Assembly: GCA_032821775.1 (NCBI GenBank)
Contig: JAVLRN010000004.1
Span: 2,728,001-2,792,000, forward strand
Origin: Sanguinoderma infundibulare
Taxonomy: Eukaryota; Basidiomycota; Agaricomycetes; Polyporales; Polyporaceae
Length of the DNA: 64,000 bases
Direction of reading: 5' to 3'
Shown here: in pieces, positions 47,617 to 58,245 of the stretch
How positions within the stretch are numbered: position 1 is the stretch's first letter
Layout of the letters: every line of letters begins with the position of its first letter
The notes under the pieces: model-generated
The model's database searches: none
Told to the model about the DNA's origin: nothing
The model's input: the letters and a program-made list of their open reading frames with translations, nothing else
Program-made: the position numbers and the translations under genes

Positions 47617-48043
47617 TTAAGTCGTGCCCAGTGCTCGGGAGTCGGGTGGAGGAAAATGGGAAGTGGAATGACTGGGAGGAGTTAAGCAGAGTAGGATTGC
47701 GCTAGTGGTGGTTGAAACATACCGAGGCCCGATGGCGCCGCCACCTCGTGGATCTTGGTAGACAGTCTTGAACCTGATGGTTGAGGTGGATTGGCTGAAT
47801 GATGACTCGTGGAGGAGCTGACTGTTGGATGTCGACGCCGTGGCGAACATTAGAGGGAGGGGCGGCGGTGGCGGTGGTTGGAAGCGAGGATACTCTAGCC
47901 GTACGTTGCGTCCGGGCTGGGTCCGACGTTCTGCAAAGCATGGCCACAGTGGAAGGTCATTGGTCTTGGAGTGTATGTCGGTAGATGTCGATGATGGTGG
48001 GAGTGGTAAGGTAAGAGAGAGAGCGGAAGGGAAAGTTTATATA
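47617..48043 (-). other. Possible transcription unit with TATA box and CT-rich leader
   Basis: On the minus strand tatataa (48037-48043) is followed by a pyrimidine-rich stretch (about 48000-48034), the usual layout of a strong fungal promoter. Downstream frames are MTFHCGHALQ (21 codons from 47960) and MFATASTSNSQLLHESSFSQ from 47850, which may splice at gtatgt near 47720. No family recognised; the coding part is unproven. Confidence 0.25.
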
Positions 48044-48369
48044 GACGTTTGGGCGTCTGTGTTGCGGAGTTCCTCCTTGGTGGCCTGGCCCCGAGAAGAA
48101 AGGCGGACAACGGCATGATTGTTCACATCTGTGCTGCGCAGCTCGTCGTTTGTCCAGAGGAGATAGAAGATGGGCGCATTCGCCGTGACTTCTCCGATCA
48201 TGCGAGGCGACCTACTTTCTGTCCCTGGCAGGACCCAATGGATTCCTAGCGACCAAGCCGTCATATCGTCATGCCTCTCAAACAGATCGTATTGTCCCAC
48301 TGCACCAGATTAGAGAGATAATAAACAGAGGGGCCCATTGTGGCCACTGGCGAGTGGCGCCGCTATCCT

Positions 48370-48507
48370 GCAAGCTTCGAGCTTCAAGCCGTGTGAGAGG
48401 CAATCTTGTTTACTTTCAAAGCAAGCAGAGGCAAGAGGCATATTAGATGAAACGCAACGGTTTGGGACGTCTGACGTGCGACTTCAAGCTTCGAAGTTCA
48501 AGCTTCG
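48370..48507. repeat. Cluster of caagcttcga inverted repeats
   Basis: gcaagcttcgagcttcaagc near 48370-48389 and ttcaagcttcgaagttcaag near 48483-48502. Both are built from the same self-complementary unit around aagctt, so the region can form small hairpins. Function unknown. Confidence 0.4.
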
Positions 48508-49405
48508 GTTCCAACAGATTCACATTCAGTGGCCCTTAGCAGTGCTAGTGAAGAGTGAACAAACAAGGGTGACGTACGACAACAATTTTTCCAGCGCTGG
48601 GCCCACATGTCCCTGGCACGGTGAGATACGACGACGACCGCCAGACCGAAATGCGCCATGTTTACTGGTGTTTATTCGTGTGGGCGTTCGCATAAATACA
48701 CTATCACTCTCGAACGCCCTCCGGGCTAGGCACAACGCCGTGCAAAAGCACATCTATTTCACTACCATTATCCATCTCGACGGACACGACACAAGACATC
48801 ACCTATAAATGCCTCAGTCAACTTCTGCTCCGAGGCCGTTGGCATGGTTTGTGCGGTGGGGGTGGACGAGTGGCGGCGCAATACTTATTTTGGAGCACGA
48901 ACGGGGTCATCGGGACAGATCATTGCCATCCTGGGTTCAAAAGGATTCGCCACGGAACAGGGTTCCTTCAGTTTGGCGCCCAGGGACTGAGATCTATTCA
49001 TCCTGAGGTCGTCACACTCACCACTTCGTTAGCGTGATGCGGTAGCTGTACTCGGGGCTACAGTTAGATAAGGGGGGCAGGTTAGTGCCCTGCGTTCGCG
49101 ACCGCAAAATACATACCTCCATGCCGAACAATCATGATTTATGACCATCTTAACCTTAGCGTTGCGTGAGATGTTGTGCACGCATTTGCGACTCACCTGT
49201 TACACAGTGCCGAATGCATATCTCTAATAATCAACCCACCTTGCTGACAGGCATGAGTCAACATTCGCGCGACAGGATCTCGGAGTGGAAGGTCACTGAC
49301 CATTGCCAAGCACAACAGCTATGCGTGAATCGGACTTCCCGATGTACCTCTGCTTCGTTGGCCAGCGCAGGCCCGAACGCCAACTCGGAATGAATGGTTC
49401 AAACA

Positions 49406-50752
49406 TCATTCTATCCGGAAGCGAGTACAAAACAGTATGGAGCCATCCTTCGGCAACGCTCCAAATCGTCTCATCCGTTCCGCATCCGGGTCCGAACTGT
49501 TCCACGGAAGCCACATCTTCAGATCCTTACCGTCCTTGACTTCGTCCAATGTATGCGCCTTCCCAGACGCTGACCCCGGAAGGCCGAAGTCCAGGACAAT
49601 GGTTAGATCGCCAGTTGTCCTGCCGTCGACGATCTTCGCGCATTTGACGATGGACAGCCGTTGCAAATTCTGCGATCGCTTCAGACTCGCGATGGACGTC
49701 ACATGGGCGATCTCGATAATGCGCAGGGTGAGATCTGGTGGGGGACGAGAGTGGGTTTTCGGACGGTTCACTGCCCGTTCCATATCCGCCTGCCAGAGCG
49801 TGAGCCCCATGTTCTGCGTCGAGAACCAGTACTGTGCGCGATCCGCCAATCCTCCCCTGAACGACGTAAGCGACATGCATTCCAGTGGCACCGTCAAGAA
49901 CACGCACCTGATGTACTTGGCAGCCTTGGCCTTGGACGCCTTCTCCGGACTTTGTCCCAGCCCACGATTGAGTTCTCGCTGGGCTGGAGGGACATACGTC
50001 GACACTGTCTGCGCGAGTTGGAGTGCGAGAAGGTTGTTTTGACCACTCTCCGTCCGTATATCATATTGGAGGGCAAAACGCGTCGTCGAGATGGTCTTGA
50101 GTTTACTACGATCGGGAAGAGGCGGCCCTTTCTTGGGCAGGGGAGGCGGTGGAGGCTGGAATGCACTGATGGGGTATTGCGGTTTGGAGGGTTTGGCGGG
50201 TGGTAGTGCAGGTCGAAAGGCTTGTATGTTGGCCTTTAAAACGGGTTTTGCGGAGCCAGACCGCACAGGAATATGACTGTTCAAGGTAAACTTGCACGCA
50301 GAGGTGGCTGAATAAAACGAAGGAGGTTTCCTAGGTCTCACTGGCGGAGCTTTCCGAGGCTGTTCAGGAGCTGCAACAATCCTATAGGGACCCGCTTGTG
50401 GTGGGTCTAGTGGGAGGAGTGGGGGGCGTAAACCCCGCGAAGATGATGGGTTGGAAGATTCTGCTGCTGGAGGTGGGGATACGATGGGCTTTGGCGGTGC
50501 AGGGACGCGTATGGGGGCATTTTTTGGTGTCATCTTGCATCGCTTGGGGTCGTCGAACGCGGACGCGAACTTGGGAGCAGGGGCTTTCCGACTATGTGGT
50601 TTCCAGTTTGCGAACCCTTCTGGGGCATGAGTCAATTTGCGTTTCTTCGCGGAGGATGGATTCTACAAGGCCGCGACGGTCAGCCCCATACTTGCAACGC
50701 ATTGCAGCAATTGCCTTACATCGTTAGCAGCCATCGTTTGTTGTTCCGACAT
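49406..50752 (-). CDS. Hypothetical proline-rich protein with a nuclear localisation-like start
   Basis: Three exons give about 410 residues. Exon 1 starts at ATG 50752-50750 (MSEQQTMAAND); a short intron leads to NPSSAKKRKLTHAPEGFANW, containing a monopartite basic signal KKRK. The middle is a long Pro/Lys-rich disordered part (PPPPPLPKKGPPLPDRSKLK). After a 51-nt in-frame intron (gtgcgt donor, about 49867-49917) a more ordered C-terminal domain follows: GGLADRAQYWFSTQNMGLTL, then WQADMERAVNRPK, IVKCAKIVDGRTTGDLTIVL and LGALPKDGSILF-like sequence ending FCTRFRIE. If that intron is retained the frame stays open, adding 17 residues. I do not recognise the family. It is divergent from LAA1, with 411 bp between starts. 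Nuclear location is inferred only from the basic cluster. Confidence 0.65.
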
Positions 50753-51163
50753 GATGGTCGACTGAGGTTTCAATGCGACGCGTTCGACGACGAAGAGGAT
50801 GCGAAGAGGACGTGGGCGGTGCCCGGAAGACAATCGTCGGCCAAGAGTATGAGTATGCCAGTGATGGTTGGAAGCAAATTGGAAGAGGAAGTCGTCTGTG
50901 GTGAGGGTATTGACCACAAGCCTGATCCGGTTTGGCGCCTACTGACGTGACCACGTGACACGATCTCCGATCAGCTGTCTGACGCTTGCTCCGACTTGCC
51001 TTGAGTCGCCTTGGCTGCGAGTGTCGGAGCCGACATCCCAGCTCTGCACTTAGGCTTGACTGTTTATACCCCTTGCTTTCCTGACCTGTTCTTAACGATT
51101 CACGATATTTTGGATACGACGAGTGAACCCATTCATCCTTTCCTCTGAGCGTTGGAGACCGCT
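50753..51163. promoter_or_regulatory. Bidirectional promoter region hypothetical gene/LAA1
   Basis: 411 bp between divergent starts. The LAA1-proximal half is T-rich with pyrimidine tracts. No clear TATA box. Nothing else seen. Confidence 0.45.
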
Positions 51164-54100
51164 ATGGCGGCAAGTGATTCCGCCCTCGAGTTGCTAGACG
51201 AGGTATGGCTTTGTTCGGTCGCCCGGACCTTCCAGCATCTTATATTTATTCAGTCAAAAGTCTCTGATGAGAACGGTGAAATCTACTTGTTCCAATGGTT
51301 GTCTTCCACGGAGAGGTTGGCCAAGAAAGTTACCGCGGTGCGTCCAACGATGTCCCATCGCAATCGTCCCCTCATATCCTGTCCAGGAGCAACTCAAGGG
51401 CATCCAGCCGGACCTTGAAGCAGATATGATCAAGATCATTGCTGCTCCAGAGCCATTTCCTCTCCCCGGCAGACCCGTCCGGAGACTGGTCGCGAGCTGC
51501 CTCAGGTCATTCTATACCCGCGGGGAGACCAAATCCCTCTTCGATACAGTCCAGGCCTTCCTCAAGCTCCTCGCGGAATCTAAACCTCCCGCAAAGGACT
51601 CGAGCAGGACGTAGGTCCGTTCGCCATGATCCAGTTCATCCGTCTCACATCAAGCCAGCGCTGCTATGTACTGCATCGGAGAGCTTATGGGTACATTTGG
51701 ATCCCAGGTGCGTAATCGTCTTGTAAGCTTGCATGCCGTATCCTGAACGTTTCACAGGTCATGTCTCTCATGGCTGAAGTCGCGACCGTCACTGTCAAGT
51801 TATATCGTTCCTCGAGTGTATGTGAACCATGCCCGTCGTTCCATGATTGCTCAAATGTACCGATACGATGCAGCCCATCATTCTGCGTGCATACTCGCTT
51901 TACACGCTAGCGAAAGCATTGAGTACAGCGAAACGCGCCGTCACAGACTCAGTCTCCAAAGATATTATCAAGCACAGCAAGAATGCACTTGCCGACAAGG
52001 CTCTTCCAGTCCAGCGAGCGGCGTGCGAGGTACGTTTTCTCTTGGCCGTCGCAGGCCAGTTTACGGCAGTCTGACGGTGGTACAGGTCCTTATCCTCATG
52101 TACCCATTGGGAGACGGTACACGGTCTGTGACCGACGTCGAGAACGTCCTCAATATCTGCGTGAAGGGTCTCGAAGGCGCAGATCAATTGACCCGCAGAG
52201 CTCTCGCCAAGCTTGCTGCACACATGCTCGCGTCGACCCAAGTGGAGAAGGTAATTCCCGTCGTCGACACTGCCAAGAAGGGCAAGAAGAACCAGAAAGA
52301 GGACGAGGACGAGGATCCTACACCTGGAACGCACGTCACTGCGGAGGAGTCTAAGCCCGTCATGACCCCCACCGAGATGCTCCAGCAACTATCCACACAT
52401 TTCAACAAGCCACAAGCATCTCGGAGGACGCGAGTCGGCATCTTCGACTTCTATTCTTCCTTGCTTTCTCTACTGGGATCTAGCTTTGTCGAGAGCAACT
52501 ATGCACTAATTGTGACCCATTTGATGGCGGAGATCGTCTCGAACCCGAGGAATTCAAGCAGTCGCTACGAGGTCGTGTTTGTGCGCTCTCTGATTGAGAT
52601 CATCCTCCGAGACCTCGTTGGCGTGCGGATGCTTAGCGAGCAAGCGCAGATTGCTGCGATCCAGGAGCTTTCTAGCACATACCTCAAGCGTTGGCCTGCG
52701 CTGATGCCAGGCTCTTCAGCGCCCAGTCCGTTGTGTCTTGTCATTGCTCTCAGAGAGGTCAGCGGACTCGTCCAGCAGCTTGGAAATGCCCCTGGGCCAG
52801 TTCAGGTACGCACACGCTCAATCCGACTGCAATGCCTCAGACTCAACTAGCATAGGACGCTCTCCTGGATCCGCTACTCAACCTTCTCTCTCACCCAAGC
52901 CACAGCGTGCGCATCAATACTGCATGGGCGTTGCGTTGCTTCTGTTACTCCACGCCGCTCCGTCTGCCCAAAGTACTCCTCAGTGTCGTGGAGAAGATGC
53001 AGCGCGACGTCTCTGCGCTGACTACCCCCGCTGCCCCTTCGGACATCCACCTTCGCGCCCTTGGGCATGCTTACGGTCTCGCGGCACTCCTTGCGGTCAT
53101 CCCTGACCGCCCGCTTTATGTCTCATACGACATCAGCGCGAAGGTGTTCGACATGGCCGTGCAGATCCTCAAGCGTGCGGGCGAGCACGACGTCAAGGTC
53201 GCACAGGTCGAAATCGAAATCGCGTGGACATGCATCGCATCGCTGATGACCCTCGGTCCCAATTTCGTACGCCCGCATCTCCCGCAGATGCTCGTCCTCT
53301 GGCGCAACGCGCTCCCGAAGCCGACCACGAAAGACGGGGCCGCGACGAGAAGCGTCACAGAATGGGAGTTCCTGCTGCACGTGCGGGAGAGTACCGTTGG
53401 AGCTATCCATTGCTTCCTGAAGCACAACTCGCCCACGCTCGTGTCCGCCGACGTCACAAGGCGTATATCCTCCTTGCTCGGCAACGGACTCGCTTTCGCG
53501 AACACGTTCTTGACCAGTCGTGCCGGCCTCAACCAGGAGGAGCTTTCCGCGGATGGCAAGGGTATCGGCATTGACGGGCGCGAGGCTCTTCTCCGGTCTC
53601 GCATCTTCCAGTGCTTCTCGCTGCTCGGCTTCGGTGGCGTCACAGAGTCCGTTCAGAGCTCCCTCCTGCAGTCCGTGATCACGCTCTTCGCTAGCCCGGA
53701 TGGTTATGCCGGGTCCTCTGTCCAAGCAGCGATTGCTTCGTCTGCCGGGACGTTCACGTCCATCTGGCAGATCGTGGACGGGTACGCGTATGGGTTGACG
53801 AGCATCCAGGTGGACGACAGCCCCAAGGACTGGATGAACAGGGACAGCATTGAAACGGCTTTCGACGAGATGGTGGGTTTTGATGCAGTTGTGTCGCATA
53901 CCTCCATTGACCCTGCTTCCCGCTGCTAGACTCAGAAGCCTATCATCACCGCACTGGAGCACGACCCACTCTACTTGTGCCAGGCGCTTGCAGCAGATAC
54001 CAGTCGTCGAGCTCCCGAACCCCCTCCGGCTGCTACCGCAGCGGTGGACGCCGCAGTCCAGCTGTTCGCTCAGCTGCTCCCCCTTCAGGATGTCGCGCAA

Positions 54101-57100
54101 ACCACTCGTGTCATTACACAGCTGCTTGGGTCCGTGGGCTCTGTGAAGCTTGAGAAGAACACGGGGCGGAAAGCGGCCGCGCTTGTGAATACGACTTTCG
54201 CAGTCGTTCTCACCCTTCGTCAGGCGACCACGAACAGTACCCGCCAGGTCCTCGGTAATTCGCAGGTGTCGTCGCCTCTGTCAACATTCCTGAAGGATGT
54301 GATTGTCGACAGCGACCCTGCTCTCCGCAAGGCGAGCAGCGAAGCTATCGGTCGTCTCGCCAGCGTCGCCGGCACGACCTTCCTGACCAGCCAGGTGAAG
54401 ACGTTGGTCGATCAAGTAGTCAGCAACCGGGATCCTCATGGACGAGCCGGATGCGCGTTGGCGTTCGGCGCGATCCACGCGCACGTCGGAGGGTTAGCCG
54501 CGGGACCTCTGCTCAAGACGACCGTCCACGTTCTCATGTCACTCATTAACGATCCGCACCCAGTTGTGCATTTCTGGGCACTCAGTGCGCTCGCTCGCGT
54601 CATTAACGCCGCCAGTCTCGCCTATGCGCCATTCGTGTCCAGCACGCTCGGGCTGCTCTTCAAGGTATACATGATGGAATCCCATGAGCCTGACGGCGGA
54701 TCGCTCAACCACGTCAACATCAGCGGCGACCTCCCTGCATATCAGGTCGTTTGCCAGAACATCGACGCCGTCATCACCGTGCTCGGCCCTGATATCCAGG
54801 AGTCGACACGCACCCGGACACTCGTCCTCGATCTCGTCCACCAATTCATCGACGAGGAAGATGACGGCATCTGTGTCGAGGCGATCAAGTGCATCCAACA
54901 CTTCCTGATGTTCGCGCCCGACCACGTCAACATTCCGGAGCTGGTCGCGCGGTTCCGCGGGTACCTGTCGTCTTCGCGCCGACCGCTCAAGCTCGCATCC
55001 ATCAACGCGCTCTACCAGCTCGTGCAACGAGACGCACTCAGTATGTCCAAGCTCGGAGGCGACAAGCTCGTCGAGGAGCTCTTCGCGATGCTCGACGACG
55101 ACTCGTCGGTCGATGGCGTCCGGAACGTCATCGCGAGCTGGCTCCAGCAGACTGTCATTTACAACCCCTCGGCATGGATCGATCTCTGTCAGCGCATCAT
55201 GTCTCGGACGACCGCGTCTCAGCAGGCGGCCGATGCTGCAATGGCAGACGACGAGGGACAGTCGCTTAGCGTCGGAACAAATGCGACCGCTGGCCGTCAA
55301 ACATCGCGATGGAGGACGCAGCTTTTCGCACTGCAGTGTTTGCATAACATCTGTGTCGTCGTTGGGAGATCTGGGCGCAGAGAGCACCTTGACATCGCGT
55401 TCGCGCGCAGCCAGGGCATCCCTGTCCACGGCCTCCTCGTCTCACGCGTCCCCGACTTGATCAAGATCGCGTTTACAGCTTCTGCAGCTCATGTCACCGA
55501 AATTCGCTTGGAAGGCTTGACTGTCCTGACGGACGTCATCGAGGTTCGTTCCATTGTTTGCTTTGGCGATGCGGTCAATGATTTACAAGGTTGCGGCTAT
55601 GTAGATCTTCGCCAAGACCCCCGACCCAGACTACGAAGAGAACCTGTTATTGGAACAACATCAGGCTCCTATCACTGCAGCGCTGACCCCGGCCTTCTCT
55701 TCCGACTCCACGCCCGAGATTCTGGCTTCGGCCATCGGAACGTGTGCCATCTACGTCGGCTGTGGCTTGGTCAAGGATGTCGGTCGAATGGGTCGCATTC
55801 TGAAACTGCTCACGTCGGCACTCGAGCAATCGAAAGGTAGGGATGCTACGCATTGCGAGTCTACAGGGATACTGATATCGTCGCAGGATCTGGAATGTTA
55901 ACTCTTGGAGACGCCGCTGAGTTGAGTCCCAATGCCTCAGTCATGCTGCGGATCGCCACCTTGTCGGCTTGGGCGGAGCTCGAAGTCGCAAGTACACAGC
56001 AGGCATACCTTGTCGAGGTAGTCAAGCCATATCGTGTCGCCCTTTCCCCTCTATGGGTTTCATCATTGCGAGACTACGCCAGTATCCGAATCGACGCTGA
56101 GGCATTGGATGACACGCCTGCCGGCGCTGTGGACTCCTCCTACTCCAGCCTTGGACGGGAAGTCCTCCTTCCCGTACGTGAGGCAGCATGCGAACTTCGA
56201 CATGATACTGACCGTTCCTCTAGTACTACGTCAAGGCGTGGCCCGTCATCTTGAATGCCGTGACGATTGCCATGCAGAACGATGATCCCAGCATCTTTGC
56301 TGCTATGGATGGGCAGGATGTCCCGCCAACCCAGCCACCCAGCAAAGCGCAGTCAGAGACTCGGGAGGAGCCGACCGTGTTCTTCTTCGTTGTCTTCGGC
56401 TTGGTTTACGAGGCCCTGGCGACGTCTATCCCCGACTCTGGGCCCGAAGCCCGGCGCACCTCAATTGTATCCCTCCAAGCGCTGAAATGTCTCGTTCGAC
56501 GGAAATACTGTGGAAGAGTGTTTAATGACCCACCTCTCTTCGAAGAGCTGCTGAACTTGTTCTATCGGATGGCTCTGACGGAGCCCTCCGGTGTTCAAAT
56601 CCACCTCGTGGAGGCGATCGCGAGCCTCGCGGACAGTATCAAGTCGGTTAACTCCACGTGAGTACCTTCGATTGTCCTTTCGTCTGTTGCTCAATCTTCG
56701 CAGGAACGGTCATACTGGAGAGGACGCCTTGGCATCGCCGCAAGCACATTGCCTGCGGGTATGTGCGTATATCCTGCGGAGAGCAATATCTGGTCCCAAG
56801 GCCGGCACAGTCCGTAAGCATTCGTCAGTTGCCGCATTAACTGTCGATTCTCACTTCACCCCAGATGATGCAGCTTCTCCTGCGGAGAAGGTCAAGCTCA
56901 TTATCTCCGCATTCGACGCATTCTCAGCTGTCGCGGCATCATTCGGCCCTTCGCAGAGAGAAGATTTCCGGGCATTGGCCATCACCCTGTACTGCGGTAG
57001 GTTGTGCAATCTGATCGGAGGCGTTGACCCTACTGACCAAATCCACAGACCTGTTGAAGGATGAGATATCGGAGCTAGATCTCGTCGGTCCGACCCTTCA

Positions 57101-58022
57101 GGCGTTAAAGGGCCTTCTTGATCGTCCTGCCAACCTCCCGGATCCAGATGACAAGTATGGACGTGTAGTCCATGGCTTGCTGTCGTCTTGCTTGGTGAAC
57201 ATTGACGAAATGAGGTCGGTGGTCTCCGGTCCTGGGTAAGATGCACGCTGAACTAGGCTGTAGCGGCCGCCAAGGACCGATGTGCAACAAGAAGATCAAG
57301 TGCAACCTGCTCGCAGCAGTCCTCATCCTCACTGTTATTCCACCGACAGTCGCCATTGGCAAGCCAATCATCGAGCATTGTTGTTTCCTCATCTCACAAA
57401 AGCTGGTGGAGGGCAACGAGGTAAGACGGCGAAGGGCGTAATATGCCCGTCCTGGCTCTGATATGGATTGTTTTCAGGTCTCGTTGACTGCTGCTCATTG
57501 CGCGAAGACGCTCATCGTGGCTTCGGCTTCTGGCAACCCCATCCTCCGGCAATGCACACAGTTGTTACTTCCCGGTCTCGTAGAATGCCTGGCGAAGGGG
57601 GCCGCGTCAAGTGATGAGGCTTCGCCCCCAGAACGTGTCATGGCGACGGTCGGTGAGATCAACAAGGCGCTCTCGGCGCTATTCCTCTCGTTACCAGAAG
57701 ATCTTCGTGAGCACTATCAGTCTATTAGGGAATGCAGCTCACGATCTGAATCTTGTTAGGTCCCCGAGCGTTAGGCGTCATCATGCCTGTCCTCATTTTG
57801 TTCCTCGACCCTTCCCGACAACCACCGACGCCGTTGCATGCGCAAGCCGTCACCCAGCTATTGTCACTGGCGGCTTCTTCGCCTGCTGCGTTCAAGGACG
57901 CTACCGGGCGACTAGAACAGTCCATGAAGGACACACTCGAGACATCTGTCAGACAGGCACTCGGGAGCAAGGCGCAGGCGGCTGAGCCAGCGAAGCCGCA
58001 GATCTCTCTCCGTTCGTTCTAG
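51164..58022 (+). CDS. LAA1: HEATR5/Laa1-family giant HEAT-repeat protein
   Basis: Starts at ATG 51164 (MAASDSALELLDE) and runs through about 18 exons to TAG at 58020-58022, giving roughly 2,000 residues, the length of yeast Laa1 and human HEATR5. Exon joins rebuild EIYLFQWLSSTERLAKKVTA, then AAMYCIGELMGTFGSQ and QPIILRAYSLYTLAKALSTA, the conserved N-terminal part of the family. HEAT repeats fill the rest: HSVRINTAWALRCFCYSTPL, DPALRKASSEAIGRLASVAG, NRDPHGRAGCALAFGAIHAH, HPVVHFWALSALARVINAAS, EAIKCIQHFLMFAPDHVNI. An acidic/basic insert (KKGKKNQKEDEDEDPTPGTH) lies near residue 300. The end is EPAKPQISLRSF. In yeast Laa1 binds AP-1 and places clathrin adaptors on Golgi and endosomal membranes. 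No disruption seen. Tail to tail with the HRP1-like gene. Confidence 0.92.
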
Positions 58023-58245
58023 AATACTCCGTGTTGGATGGTACACGTAGGATGTTTGTTCGAGCGTACTTAGGACTACTGCACGTAAGCTATATGTTTC
58101 TAGTAGTGTAGCAATCAAATGGTTATGGTATAAAGACAGACATGGCCATGTTCGCGTATATTACAACGACATAAGGAATACTTATCAGCAAAGAATACCT
58201 ACAGTAGAGCAGTACCAAGACGGATTCATATGGGAGCCCAACGTG

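Larger units (their letters stand above)
44767..49405. other. 4.6 kb without a gene I can call
   Basis: Frames are short on both strands. A plus-strand frame starting at 44796 stays open to 45488 except for one TAG at 44997-44999, but the product is Ser/Pro/Arg-rich with no recognisable motif. A canonical TATA box (ctatataaagg, 45563-45573) precedes a 33-codon frame at 45638-45739 (MSMQWVNNPTSSHPFQFDTS...). A minus-strand TATA box at 48037-48043 is followed by a CT-rich leader and short frames down to 47617. No element ends, retroelement motifs or RNA genes recognised. Confidence 0.5.

Noticed and set aside
53123..54100. 325-codon minus-strand frame inside LAA1
   Set aside because: Shadow of the coding strand; HEAT repeats continue without break on the plus strand.
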